A stretch of DNA of 64,000 nucleotides from Glycomyces sp. NRRL B-16210 (GCF_000719515.1 NZ_JOGR01000001.1:434001-498000), one strand, 5' to 3'; shown: positions 43,694-52,606, counted from the stretch's first letter. Made by a program: numbers and translations. The notes: generated by a model from the letters alone, not told the origin.

Positions 43694-44536
43694 ATGGCAA
43701 TGCAGAGCAGAAACTCATCCCTTCGGCACATGGTGAAGACCCAGTACAACGAGCAGCACATGGGTGCCGCGTACGGGCCTTACGGACAGATGACGCAGGC
43801 CCCGCAGGTCCAGACCATGCGGATCGACGACGTCGTCATCCGCACCGTGGCCCTCGTCGCCGCCACCTTCGTCTCCGCGATCCTCACCTACTCGATGGTC
43901 GCGAACGCGTTCACCACCAACGTCCGCGGCGAGGTCGTCATCACCGACCCGTCGGCGGTCAGCACCGCGATGACCCTCGGCGGCGTCGGCATGTTCGTCG
44001 GCCTCGGCGTCATCCTCTTCTCGATGTTCAAGCCGATCACGAACCCGATCGTCTGCTTCCTCTACGCGATCGGCCAGGGCCTCATGCTCGGCGGCGTCTC
44101 GGCCTTCTTCGAGGTCCGCTGGCCCGGCATCGTCGTCAACGCCCTGGTCGCCACCATCCTCGTGTTCTTCGGGATGCTCGCGCTCTACAAGTTCCGCATC
44201 CTCAAGAACTCCCCGGTGTTCACCAAGGTCATGGTCGGCGCCGGCTTCGGCATCTTCGGCCTCATCATGGTCAACTTCATCGGCAGCCTCGTCGGCTTCG
44301 ACCTCGGCCTGTTCGCCTCGGACGGCAACGCCAACGCCCTCCAGTGGATCATCGCCATCGGCATCACCCTGTGGGCCGCGTTCTCGTTCATCCTCGACTT
44401 CGACATGATCGAGTACTCCGCCAACAACGGCGCCCCCAAGAAGTACGCCTGGGCCGGGGCCTTCGGCCTCACCGCCGGGCTCATCTTCCTGTACTGGAAC
44501 CTGCTGCGCCTCCTCAGCTACTTCCAGAGCAACTAG
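43694..44536 (+). CDS. Bax inhibitor-1/YccA family membrane protein
   Basis: 280 aa with a ~45-residue cytosolic start and seven membrane segments. Family residues lie in the late helices, including FILDFDMIEYSANNGAPKKY, where the paired Asp residues form the calcium/pH latch in BsYetJ, and GAFGLTAGLIFLYWNLLRLL. It probably mediates calcium or proton leak. Function in actinomycetes is not established. An ATG two codons on is an alternative start. Confidence 0.86.
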   Translation: MAMQSRNSSLRHMVKTQYNEQHMGAAYGPYGQMTQAPQVQTMRIDDVVIRTVALVAATFVSAILTYSMVANAFTTNVRGEVVITDPSAVSTAMTLGGVGMFVGLGVILFSMFKPITNPIVCFLYAIGQGLMLGGVSAFFEVRWPGIVVNALVATILVFFGMLALYKFRILKNSPVFTKVMVGAGFGIFGLIMVNFIGSLVGFDLGLFASDGNANALQWIIAIGITLWAAFSFILDFDMIEYSANNGAPKKYAWAGAFGLTAGLIFLYWNLLRLLSYFQSN

Positions 44537-44540
44537 CCGG

Positions 44541-44843
44541 TTGAGCACCGAACTGGAGCGGGCGATCGGGCGCGTCGTCGAAGGCACGCGCCACTGGTCG
44601 CCCGCTCGCTGGTCCCCGCTGGCCCCGGCGATGCACGCCCTCGTCCAGGCCCTCGCCGACATCACGGCCGACGCCGAAGGCCGGCCCCGGCGCCCCGTCC
44701 CGCGCCTGAGCGGCGACATGCACCTGCCCGACCAGCTCCAGGTGATCGGCCTCGACCTCCTCGACGTCGAACCCGAACTCACCGAACCCCAGCGCCGCGA
44801 CGTCGACGAGGCGATCCAGACCGCCCGCGCCGCCCTGTTCTAG
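44541..44843 (+). CDS. Small hypothetical protein, 100 aa
   Basis: No family recognised. It starts at TTG four bases after the BI-1 stop with no good ribosome site, so translation would depend on coupling. The product is soluble and helical (ELERAIGRVVEGTRHWSPARW, VIGLDLLDVEPELTEPQRRD). Codon usage is C-rich like the gene before. Moderate confidence that it is expressed. Confidence 0.55.
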   Translation: MSTELERAIGRVVEGTRHWSPARWSPLAPAMHALVQALADITADAEGRPRRPVPRLSGDMHLPDQLQVIGLDLLDVEPELTEPQRRDVDEAIQTARAALF

Positions 44844-44850
44844 GCCCCCG

Positions 44851-46926
44851 CTACGACCAGTCGGTCGAGAGCCGCGCCGAGTCGTCCAAGGCCTCCACCA
44901 GGTTGTCCGCCTCCCAGCGCAGCACGTTGCGCCGCGTGCGCGTCGCCCGGTCCTCGATCGCCGCCAGCCGCAGGTCCAAGCGGTGCACCGCCTGCGTCAG
45001 ATCCACTCCGCTCGGCGCGGCCGTGCCCCGCGCCCGCGCCGCCAACCGCATGTACGCCGCGTCCACCGCGTCCGCGAACGCGTCCACCCCGTCCAGGCCG
45101 ACGCCCTCCTCATCGCGCCCCAGCGTCGCGTTCACCGCCACCAGCGCCCGGCCCGCCCGCGACAGCGCCGCCTCCACGCCCAGCACGTCCGCCGACAACG
45201 GCCCCGGCCCCGCCACCGGCTCGGCCGCGGCCTGATCGGCCGAACTGTTCAACGCCGCCCGCCGCGCCCGGATCCGGTCGATCGCCGCGTGCATCACCTT
45301 CCGGTCGTAGTCCGCCGGATGCGCCTGCCGGTCCAGCGACAGCCGCGCGTAGTCGCGGTACGCGTCCACCAGATCCCCCAGTAGGTCGCCGAGCCGCCGG
45401 GTCTGCCAGGTCGGCACCAGCACGTAGAACCCGATCGCCAGCGCCGCCCCCACCAGCGTGCACGCGCCCCGGTCGAACGCCGCGAGCACCGGGCTCTCGC
45501 CCGACAGGTCGATCTGGAACACCGTGAAGCCCGAGACCGCCGCCGCGAACACCAGCATCGACACCGGCCGCGCCAGGTACGCCACCAGCGCGTAGGCGAG
45601 CACGACCAGGCTCAGCCACAACTGCTCGTGCGGCAGCACCAGGCCCAGCAGCGAGGCGAGGACCACGCCGCCGGTGGTCCCGACCGCCCGCGTCGTCCCG
45701 CGCGTCAGGGTCCCGGCGAAGTCCGCCTGGAGGACCAGCCACGCCGTCAAGGGCACCCAGTAGCCGTGCCCGGTCGGCCACAGCAGGCCGATGCCCATCG
45801 CCAGGGCGATGACGCCGGCGCGCCGCAGCGCGTGGTGGATCACCGGGTCGCGCCGGTGCAGGCGCGAGCGCAACTGCTCGTACGCCTGGCGGGCGGTGCT
45901 GGTCGCGTGCGCGAGGGCGGGGTCGCCGATGACTTCGCCGCCGCCGTCGGCGATCCGTTCGGCGAAGCCGCCGGTCTCGTGGAGGGTGCGCAGGAGGCCG
46001 CCGATGTCGCTGGGCATGGTGCCGGTGGTGGTGGCCATGGGGTTCTGGGAGAGGCCGTCGAGCAGTTCGTCCCAGTCGAGTTCGGCGGGGCGGCGGGCGG
46101 TGATGTTGGCGGCGAAGCGGTCGAGGAGGCGGGCGGCGAGTTGGAGGGCTTCGGAGTAGAAGGCGACGGTGTCGCGGTCTTGGGCGTCGGCGCGGGCTCG
46201 GGCGCTGGCGGTGCGGCCGATGGCGTTGGAGACGGCGTAGATCTGGCGGCGGGCTTCGAGGACGGCGGCGGGGAGTCGGCGGCGGCTGTCGAGTTCGCGG
46301 GCGGCTTCGAGGAGGGTCTCGGTGCGGAAGGGTGCGTTGGGGTCGGCGGCGAGTGATTGGGCTTCGGCGGCGAGGGCGCGCCAGGCGTCGGCGAGGGTGC
46401 GGCGGTCTTCGGCCCACCGGTAGTGGGGCGGGAGGAGGGCCATGGCGGCCTGGACGGCGCCGCCGGCGAGGACGGCCGCGGCGGCGATGAGGGGGGTGGT
46501 GCCGGCGGTGACGTGTTCGGAGAGGAAGAACATGAGGCCGGAGACGGTGAAGGTGACGCCGGCGACGTGGGTGACCGAGCCGATGAAGGTGAGGGTGAAG
46601 GCGTAGGCGGCCGCGGCGGCGATGAGGAGGAGGGGGTCGGCGATGGCGCCGAGGAGGACGCCGAGGGCGCCGGCGGCGCCGACGAGGATCGGGAGGGTGG
46701 GGCTGGTGCGGGTGCCGGGGGTGAGGAGGGCGACGCCGCCGAGCCAGGCGCCCATGACGGCGGCGGGTCCCCAGGCGGGGTCGTCGAGGAGGGCGAGGGC
46801 GCTCATGGCGATGGTGATGCCGAAGGCGGCGCGCACGGCGAGGATGGGGGCGGCCTCGCCCGGGGTCCACGCCCGCAGGTCCCGGCCGACCCGGCGGAAG
46901 GATTCGGCGACGCCCGGGTTGAGCAC
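44851..46926 (-). CDS. FUSC/YccS-family membrane transporter
   Basis: 691 aa. Two membrane blocks of about 5-6 helices each (residues ~28-165 and ~370-500) are separated by a soluble helical region, with a second soluble domain at the end. This repeats the aromatic acid/fusaric acid efflux layout. The second block starts VIALAMGIGLLWPTGHGYWV, a family motif. The gene begins at GTG with TAAGCT six bases upstream, so it is likely leaderless. Codon wobble is C-rich in the 5' half and G-leaning in the 3' half. Confidence 0.8.
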   Translation of the reverse strand: MLNPGVAESFRRVGRDLRAWTPGEAAPILAVRAAFGITIAMSALALLDDPAWGPAAVMGAWLGGVALLTPGTRTSPTLPILVGAAGALGVLLGAIADPLLLIAAAAAYAFTLTFIGSVTHVAGVTFTVSGLMFFLSEHVTAGTTPLIAAAAVLAGGAVQAAMALLPPHYRWAEDRRTLADAWRALAAEAQSLAADPNAPFRTETLLEAARELDSRRRLPAAVLEARRQIYAVSNAIGRTASARARADAQDRDTVAFYSEALQLAARLLDRFAANITARRPAELDWDELLDGLSQNPMATTTGTMPSDIGGLLRTLHETGGFAERIADGGGEVIGDPALAHATSTARQAYEQLRSRLHRRDPVIHHALRRAGVIALAMGIGLLWPTGHGYWVPLTAWLVLQADFAGTLTRGTTRAVGTTGGVVLASLLGLVLPHEQLWLSLVVLAYALVAYLARPVSMLVFAAAVSGFTVFQIDLSGESPVLAAFDRGACTLVGAALAIGFYVLVPTWQTRRLGDLLGDLVDAYRDYARLSLDRQAHPADYDRKVMHAAIDRIRARRAALNSSADQAAAEPVAGPGPLSADVLGVEAALSRAGRALVAVNATLGRDEEGVGLDGVDAFADAVDAAYMRLAARARGTAAPSGVDLTQAVHRLDLRLAAIEDRATRTRRNVLRWEADNLVEALDDSARLSTDWS

Positions 46927-46932
46927 GTCGCA

Positions 46933-46938
46933 AGCTTA
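46933..46938 (-). promoter_or_regulatory. -10 box TAAGCT of a leaderless FUSC transcript
   Basis: On the minus strand TAAGCT ends six bases before the GTG start at 46926; no ribosome site. Confidence 0.48.
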
Positions 46939-47067
46939 GGGCCTGTCGGGCCGGGTCTTCAGCCGCACGCTGTCGCCCGAATGCGCTGTCACTCGGGCCC
47001 GCCTTGACCGGGCGTCGCTCCGCACGGCGCCCGCGGGTGTGCGGCGGGTGTGAGGCCGACTACCGGT

Positions 47068-47073
47068 TACCCT
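47068..47073 (+). promoter_or_regulatory. -10 box TACCCT of a leaderless guaA transcript
   Basis: TACCCT is followed by six bases and the ATG at 47080. No Shine-Dalgarno sequence is present. Confidence 0.5.
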
Positions 47074-47079
47074 GGTCCC

Positions 47080-48624
47080 ATGCGACAAACGGTGCTGGTG
47101 GTCGACTTCGGGGCCCAATACGCGCAGCTCATCGCGCGGCGTGTGCGCGAGGCCAACGTCTATTCGGAGATCGTGCCCTCTTCGATGTCCGCGGCGGAGA
47201 TGCTCGCGAAGGAGCCGGCCGCGATCATCCTGTCGGGCGGTCCTTCGAGCGTGTACGCCGAGGGGGCCCCGCAGGTGGAGGCGGCCTTGTTCGAGGCGGG
47301 GGTGCCGGTGCTCGGCATCTGCTACGGCTTCCAGGCGATGGCCCGGGCCTTGGGCGGGACGGTCTCGCGGACCGGCCTGTCCGAGTACGGCGGCACCGAG
47401 CTGGACGTGCTGTGTCCCTCGAAGCTCCTGGAAGGCCTTCCTGAGCACCAGTCGGTGTGGATGAGCCACGGCGATTCGGTGACCGAGGCCCCGGCGGGCT
47501 TCGACGTGGTCGCCTCGACCGCGGGAGCGCCGGTCGCGGCGTTCGAGAATCTCCAGTCGCGTCTGGCGGGCGTGCAGTACCACCCCGAGGTGGCGCACAC
47601 GCCGCACGGCCAGGCGGTGATCCGGCACTTCCTGCACGAGATCGCCGGGATCAAGCCGAACTGGACGAATTCGGCGATCATCGACGAGCAGGTCGCGGCG
47701 ATCCGCGAGCAGGTGGGGGACCGGCGGGTGCTGTGCGCGCTCTCGGGCGGCGTGGACTCCTCGGTGGCGGCGGCGCTGGTGCACCGCGCCATCGGCGACC
47801 AGCTCACCTGCGTGTTCGTCGACCACGGGCTCTTGCGCGCGGGCGAGGCCGAGCAGGTCGAGAAGGACTACGCGCAGTTGACCGGCATCGACGTGCGCTG
47901 CGTGGACGTCTCGGAGCAGTTCCTGACCGCGCTCAAGGGCGTGACGGACCCCGAGGAGAAGCGCAAGATCATCGGCCGGGAGTTCATCCGGACGTTCGAG
48001 GCCGCCGCGCGTGAGATCGCCGAGGAGCAGGGCATCGACTTCCTGGTCCAGGGCACGTTGTACCCGGACGTGGTCGAGTCCGGCGGCGGCACGGGCACGG
48101 CGAACATCAAGAGCCACCACAATGTGGGCGGGCTGCCCGACGACCTCCAGTTCGCGCTCATCGAGCCGCTGCGGACGCTGTTCAAGGACGAGGTGCGCGC
48201 GATCGGGCTCGAATTGGGCCTGCCGGAGTCGATGGTGTGGCGCCACCCGTTCCCGGGCCCGGGCCTGGGCATCCGCATCGTCGGGGAGGTCACGCGCGAG
48301 CGTCTCGACCTGCTCAAGGCCGCCGACGCGATCGCCCGCGCCGAGCTGACGGCCGCGGGGCTCGACCGCTCGGTGTGGCAGTTCCCGGTGGTGCTGCTGG
48401 CGGAGGTGCGCTCGGTGGGCGTGCAGGGGGACGGGCGCACGTACGGGCATCCGATCGTGCTGCGACCGGTGTCGTCGGAGGACGCGATGACCGCCGACTG
48501 GTCGCGCCTGCCGTACGAGCTGCTGGCGAAGATCTCCACGCGCATCACCAACGAGGTCGCCGACGTCAACCGCGTGGTGCTCGATGTGACCAGCAAGCCG
48601 CCGGGCACGATCGAATGGGAATAG
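47080..48624 (+). CDS. guaA: GMP synthase (glutamine-hydrolysing)
   Basis: 514 aa, full length. The class I amidotransferase domain has ILSGGPSSVYAEGAP, the nucleophile Cys81 in GICYGFQAMA and the His/Glu pair in QYHPEVAHT. The ATP-pyrophosphatase domain has the P-loop ALSGGVDSSVAAAL and the C-terminal dimerisation part ends NRVVLDVTSKPPGTIEWE. It converts XMP, ATP and glutamine to GMP. The start MRQTVLVVDFGAQYAQL agrees with the family; a longer frame from 47050 has no support. Confidence 0.97.
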   Translation: MRQTVLVVDFGAQYAQLIARRVREANVYSEIVPSSMSAAEMLAKEPAAIILSGGPSSVYAEGAPQVEAALFEAGVPVLGICYGFQAMARALGGTVSRTGLSEYGGTELDVLCPSKLLEGLPEHQSVWMSHGDSVTEAPAGFDVVASTAGAPVAAFENLQSRLAGVQYHPEVAHTPHGQAVIRHFLHEIAGIKPNWTNSAIIDEQVAAIREQVGDRRVLCALSGGVDSSVAAALVHRAIGDQLTCVFVDHGLLRAGEAEQVEKDYAQLTGIDVRCVDVSEQFLTALKGVTDPEEKRKIIGREFIRTFEAAAREIAEEQGIDFLVQGTLYPDVVESGGGTGTANIKSHHNVGGLPDDLQFALIEPLRTLFKDEVRAIGLELGLPESMVWRHPFPGPGLGIRIVGEVTRERLDLLKAADAIARAELTAAGLDRSVWQFPVVLLAEVRSVGVQGDGRTYGHPIVLRPVSSEDAMTADWSRLPYELLAKISTRITNEVADVNRVVLDVTSKPPGTIEWE

Positions 48625-48643
48625 GGATCGAATAAACACGCCG

Positions 48644-48649
48644 TACAGT
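48644..48649 (+). promoter_or_regulatory. -10 box TACAGT of a leaderless Nudix transcript
   Basis: TACAGT, then six bases (TGAGGG), then ATG at 48656. Confidence 0.48.
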
Positions 48650-48655
48650 TGAGGG

Positions 48656-49567
48656 ATGCAATTCCGGATAGCTGCGTACGGGGAGGTACGTGACGAGAGC
48701 GGCCGGGTCCTGCTGACGCGCAGGAAGCGGGCGGGCCGCGAACCGGGCCCCTGGCACCTGCCCGGCGGGCTCATCGACCACGGCGAGCCGCCGAAGCGGG
48801 CCGCGGAGCGGCTGGTCGCCGAGCACACCGGTTTCGAGGTGGTCGTCGGATCGCCGCTGGAGGCGGTGGCCGTGGCCAGGCGCGGGGTCCACACGAACGC
48901 GATCATCTACGCCGCCGACGTCAAGGACGGCCCGGGCGCGGGCGAGACCGCCGAATGGGTCGACCCCGAGCGGGCGGCGGCCGAGTCGCACTCGCCGTTC
49001 GTCTCGGCGTGCCTGGGTCTGGCCGACGAGCGTCTGGCAGGGAGGGTCGAGAAGGCCCCGCAGGAGACCCGCCCGGTCCCGCCGGCGAAGGCGAAGAAGG
49101 GCCGCAGGCGGCGGGGGCAGCGCTTCGGCGCGTACGGGGTGGTCGCCGACGGCGACGGCCGGGTCCTGCTCGCCCGGATCGCCGAGGGCTACCCCGGCGG
49201 CGGCACGTGGCACCTGCCCGGCGGCGGGGTCGACTTCGGGGAGTCGCCGCGGGCGGCGGTGGCCCGCGAGATCTACGAGGAGACCGGCCAGGACGCCCTG
49301 GTCGGCGACCTGCTGAACGTGACGTCGTTCCGGCACCGGCGGGCGATCGGCCCGGAGGGCTACCCGCTGGACTGGCACGGGGTGCGCGCGATCTACTCGG
49401 CGACGGTCCCGGACCCGTCGCTGGCGCAGGTGGTCGAGGCGGCGGGCGGCTCCACGAGCGAGTCGCGCTGGTGGGCGGCGGCGGCGCTCGACGACCTGCC
49501 GCTGTCGGCGGCCGTCGAGGACGCCCTCCAAGTGGTGGACCTGAAGAACCTCTCCGCGCAGGCCTAG
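48656..49567 (+). CDS. Two-domain Nudix hydrolase, first domain degenerate
   Basis: 303 aa with two Nudix folds joined by a basic linker (AKAKKGRRRRGQ, about residues 143-155). The second Nudix box, GGGVDFGESPRAAVAREIYE plus ETG, is complete. In the first, GGLIDHGEPPKRAAERLVAE followed by HTG, the metal-binding REUxEE signature has lost two glutamates, so this domain is likely a binding or structural pseudo-domain. Likely substrates are nucleoside diphosphate derivatives. It follows guaA by 31 bases but has its own -10 box. Confidence 0.85.
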   Translation: MQFRIAAYGEVRDESGRVLLTRRKRAGREPGPWHLPGGLIDHGEPPKRAAERLVAEHTGFEVVVGSPLEAVAVARRGVHTNAIIYAADVKDGPGAGETAEWVDPERAAAESHSPFVSACLGLADERLAGRVEKAPQETRPVPPAKAKKGRRRRGQRFGAYGVVADGDGRVLLARIAEGYPGGGTWHLPGGGVDFGESPRAAVAREIYEETGQDALVGDLLNVTSFRHRRAIGPEGYPLDWHGVRAIYSATVPDPSLAQVVEAAGGSTSESRWWAAAALDDLPLSAAVEDALQVVDLKNLSAQA

Positions 49568-49631
49568 GGCGTGTTCGGGAATCCCGGGCGCTATCCGGCC
49601 CGCTTGCCCGCTCGCCGTGTTTTCGGCCTCG

Positions 49632-49652
49632 CCGATACGACCCCGGTATCGG
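49632..49652. terminator. Weak hairpin between the convergent Nudix and psd genes
   Basis: A seven-bp stem CCGATAC/GTATCGG with a seven-base loop, placed between two facing stop codons. Confidence 0.35.
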
Positions 49653-49664
49653 GAGAGCCCTCCC

Positions 49665-50915
49665 TCAGTTCCAGCGGGCGATGACCGTCTCGCCGGCGCG
49701 CACGGCCTCGCCCGGTACGACCGAGGCTTCGGCGGCGCCGGCGGGCAGGTACACGTCGGTGCGGGAGCCGAACCTGATGAGGCCGTACCGCTCGCCCTTG
49801 GCGAGGGCCGCTCCGGGCTTGGTGCGGTTGACGATGCGGCGCAGGACCGCGCCGGTGCGCTGGGCGACGACCACGCGCCCGCGCGGGGTCGCCAGGACGG
49901 TGTAGCAGGCGGCGTTGTGCTCGGCCTCGGGCGCGCTGACCTTCGCGTAGCCGCCCTTCTCGGTGAACACGTCCACGACCTCGCCGGCGACGGGGGCGCG
50001 GTTGATGTGCACGTCGGTGACCGACAGGTGCGCGGCGATCCGCAGCCATTCGGCGCCGGCGGTGCCGGTCGCGGCCCCGAACCGCTCGTCCACGACCGTC
50101 TCGACGGCCATGATGCGCCCGTCGGAGGCGGCCAGGACCACTTCGGGTTCGTCGTCCTCGCCGCGCAGGTCGGCGTCGCGCTGCGGGTCGCGGAAGAACG
50201 CGGCCACGGGCGCGGCCGCCAGCGCGGGCACGATCCACGCCTTCGAGGAGGGGCGGAGGCGCTTGGCGGTCCAGGCGGCGCCCAGGAGGAGCCCGGCGGC
50301 GATGACGCCGTTGGAGTCGAGGTGCAGGTTCGGGGTGAGGGCCACCGACGAGGCCCGCCAGGCGGGGGCGAGGTCTTCGGCGGGGGCGATCGCGCGCGGC
50401 CCGCCCTCGTGCTCGGCCGCGGACCCGATGCGGAGCTTGTGGATGCGCACCGGCGGGAGCGAGCGGAGGATCAGGTCGGTGCCGATGCCGTAGTCGGCCA
50501 CGAGTTCGGCGATCTCCTCGCGGGCGGGGGCGGTGAGGGTCGCGGCGAAGGAGAGGACGCCGCCGGGCGCGACCTTCTCGCGCAGGAGTGCGATGTCGTC
50601 GATGAAGGCCTCGGCCTCGACGGTGACGGGGGCGGCGAGCATGACCTCTTCGGCGGGCTCGGCCTCGGCCAGCGAGGCGACGGCGGTGACGTTCCCGGCC
50701 GTCCAGGAGCCCTCGGCGGCCAGCGACCCGCGGAGGTCCTCAATGGAGGCGGAATCGGCGACGACGGTGAGCCGGTCGGCCGGCATGAGCGCTTCGAGCG
50801 CGGCGGTCAGCACCGGGTGGCCCCAGGTCGCGCCCACGACCAGGCCGGTCTTCGGGCCCCTCCGGCGAGCGAATTCGTCGGTGATGCCGCGAGCGGCGGC
50901 TTTCGAGATCGGCAT
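49665..50915 (-). CDS. psd: Phosphatidylserine decarboxylase with an extra N-terminal Rossmann-like domain
   Basis: 416 aa. The C-terminal ~190 residues are a Psd: AFFRDPQRDADL, VLAASDGRIMAVETV, RIAAHLSVTDVHINRAPVAG and the IRFGSRTDVYLP end, where the Gly-Ser bond is cut to form the pyruvoyl group. It turns phosphatidylserine into phosphatidylethanolamine. The first ~170 residues (TGLVVGATWGHPVLTAALEA, APGGVLSFAATLT) resemble a SAM-methyltransferase fold whose motif I is poorly kept. Most bacterial Psd proteins lack such a domain. The start has TATAGT seven bases upstream. Confidence 0.85.
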   Translation of the reverse strand: MPISKAAARGITDEFARRRGPKTGLVVGATWGHPVLTAALEALMPADRLTVVADSASIEDLRGSLAAEGSWTAGNVTAVASLAEAEPAEEVMLAAPVTVEAEAFIDDIALLREKVAPGGVLSFAATLTAPAREEIAELVADYGIGTDLILRSLPPVRIHKLRIGSAAEHEGGPRAIAPAEDLAPAWRASSVALTPNLHLDSNGVIAAGLLLGAAWTAKRLRPSSKAWIVPALAAAPVAAFFRDPQRDADLRGEDDEPEVVLAASDGRIMAVETVVDERFGAATGTAGAEWLRIAAHLSVTDVHINRAPVAGEVVDVFTEKGGYAKVSAPEAEHNAACYTVLATPRGRVVVAQRTGAVLRRIVNRTKPGAALAKGERYGLIRFGSRTDVYLPAGAAEASVVPGEAVRAGETVIARWN

Positions 50916-50922
50916 ATCCCCG

Positions 50923-50928
50923 ACTATA
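50923..50928 (-). promoter_or_regulatory. -10 box TATAGT of a leaderless psd transcript
   Basis: On the minus strand TATAGT is followed by seven bases and the ATG at 50915. Confidence 0.55.
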
Positions 50929-51145
50929 GAGCGCCGTCCGGGGCGGCCCGGTCCGCGCTCGCGTGTTGCGGCGTCGAGCGAAAGACGGTCTTGCCCCGTT
51001 TCGTCCTCGTACTTTCGGAGGGTTCTCCACATCGTTCGGTCGAGTGGCCGCGCCGCCGCGCGGGGTCCTCTCGTTTCCCCTCTTGTCAGGCGGCTCACGC
51101 TGACCCCACACACCTCAAGTCCGCTCCCAGGAGGACCGAAACACG

Positions 51146-52267
51146 ATGAGACTCAAGACGTTCCGCACTCCGATCGCCGCGACCGCGGCGCTCGCCGCCG
51201 TCCTCGCGGGCGGCCCCGCCTCCGCGCAGGAGCCGGCCGCGCCGGTCACCGGCGACATCGTCACCTCGCCGGGCCTGGAACTGCGCGGCGAGTTCGACGG
51301 CGACCGGTACGACGTGTGGGCCAACGTCCTCGGCCTCAAGCCCCACGGCTCCGAGGAGACCCTGGTGGTCTACTGCATCGACATCCGCACGCCGCTCGAC
51401 ATCGAGCACCCGTACGCCGAAGGCGACTGGGAGGAGTCGGGGGTCGCGAACCTCGAGCAGGTCCGCTGGGTCCTGTTCAACGGCTACCCGAACCTCGGCG
51501 CCGCCTCGCTCATCGAGGCCGCCGGGGCCGAGGTGAACGCCGGCTGGAGCGACAAGCGGACCGCCGAGGTCGCCTACGCGGGGACGCAGGCCGCCGTGTG
51601 GCACTTCACCGACGGCTGGGACCTGTTGTCCGACAACCCGGTCAAGGGCGGCAACAACGGCGAGGACGAGGCCGTGCTCGCGATCTACGAGCACCTCACC
51701 GACGAGCCCGGGCGCGTGCCCGACCCGTCGGAGTTCGTCCTCGACCTCGAAGGCGCCGACGAGGCGACCTACGTGGACGGGCGCTTCGGGCCGTACACGA
51801 TCCGCTCCAACGCCGGAGCGGTCGCGCTCGGCGCCGAGGGCGCGAGCCTGGAGACCGAGGGCGGCGACGCGGCCGAGTCCCTTGAGGACGGCGAGGAGTT
51901 CTGGATCGTCCTCGACGAGGGCAGCAGCGAGGTCACCGTCTCCGCCACCGCGGGCTACGACCTGCCGGTCGGGCGGGTCTTCCTCGCCACCACCGACGAG
52001 TCGCTCTCGGGCGACGCGGTCAACCCGGTCCGCGCCGGCGGCTCCCAGAAGCTCATCCTCGCCGAGCCGCGCGAAGGCGAACTGCCCGCCGAATGGCGCT
52101 TCGCGCTGGAGGCGCCGCCGACCGAGCGGCCCACCGAGTCCGGCCCGGCCGCCCAGCTGCCGACCACCGGATCGAGCCTGGCCGTGGCCTTCGCCGCGGG
52201 GCTCGCCCTCCTCATCGGAGGCCTGACCGCCATGGTCTTCACCAAGCGGCGCAGCGGCGCCCACTAG
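51146..52267 (+). CDS. LPXTG-anchored thioester-domain (TED) surface protein 1
   Basis: 373 aa. Signal peptide (TPIAATAALAAVLAGGPASA-QE), then a thioester domain with Cys77 in VVYCIDI and Gln148 in AYAGTQAAVW (TQxA motif), which can form an internal Cys-Gln thioester able to bind amines covalently. The C terminus has LPTTG (residues 338-342), a hydrophobic helix and KRR, the sortase signal. It is probably a wall-linked adhesin. GGAGGA precedes the ATG. A paralogue follows. No sortase gene lies in this window. Confidence 0.86.
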   Translation: MRLKTFRTPIAATAALAAVLAGGPASAQEPAAPVTGDIVTSPGLELRGEFDGDRYDVWANVLGLKPHGSEETLVVYCIDIRTPLDIEHPYAEGDWEESGVANLEQVRWVLFNGYPNLGAASLIEAAGAEVNAGWSDKRTAEVAYAGTQAAVWHFTDGWDLLSDNPVKGGNNGEDEAVLAIYEHLTDEPGRVPDPSEFVLDLEGADEATYVDGRFGPYTIRSNAGAVALGAEGASLETEGGDAAESLEDGEEFWIVLDEGSSEVTVSATAGYDLPVGRVFLATTDESLSGDAVNPVRAGGSQKLILAEPREGELPAEWRFALEAPPTERPTESGPAAQLPTTGSSLAVAFAAGLALLIGGLTAMVFTKRRSGAH

Positions 52268-52278
52268 ACCCGACGGAC

Positions 52279-52305
52279 GCGGGCGGGCCCGACAGGGCCG
52301 CCCGC
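52279..52305 (+). terminator. Terminator hairpin after TED protein gene 1
   Basis: GCGGGCGG-GCCC / GGGC-CGCCCGC, an 11-bp stem with one bulged G and loop GACA, 11 bases past the stop. Confidence 0.6.
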
Positions 52306-52390
52306 TGCCGCGGGAGCGTCCCGAACCACTTCGACCGGTTCGGATCCGGGCGCGCTCCAGCGGTTCCACACATCGCCCGGCGCATGGTGC

Positions 52391-52430
52391 GGCCGGGACC
52401 GGGGAGAGGCGATCAGCCCCGGTCCCGGCC
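52391..52430. other. 14-bp perfect stem-loop between the TED genes
   Basis: GGCCGGGACCGGGG and its exact complement around a 12-base loop. Its role is unclear: second terminator or leader-RNA structure. Confidence 0.5.
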
Positions 52431-52502
52431 ACTCGTGTCCCACGGGAGTCCGATCGTCACAGTCCGCGATGTACGGCGGCGTCCGATATCGAATCGTTAT
52501 AT

Positions 52503-52532
52503 AGGCGCAGTTCATAGCGACTGCGCCTTTTC
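52503..52532 (+). terminator. Intrinsic terminator with T tract upstream of TED protein gene 2
   Basis: AGGCGCAGT-TCATAGCG-ACTGCGCC followed by TTTT. It is the third hairpin in this 394-base spacer, directly after an AT-rich TTATATAGG. Confidence 0.6.
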
Positions 52533-52579
52533 CGTTGCGCCGCACGGAAAATCCAGATCACAACCGAAGTGCGCCCCTG

Positions 52580-52606
52580 TTGCAACCTGCGGGCTGCCGC
52601 TAACGT
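52580..52606 (+). promoter_or_regulatory. Candidate promoter of TED protein gene 2
   Basis: TAACGT (52601-52606) is a good -10. TTGCAA (52580-52585) is only 15 bases away, shorter than ideal. The transcript leader would be about 50 bases with AAGGGG before the ATG. Confidence 0.33.

Noticed and set aside
52469..52504. 11-codon frame MYGGVRYRIVI before a terminator as a second leader peptide
   Set aside because: Only two Tyr codons, no antiterminator seen, and the downstream gene is not biosynthetic.
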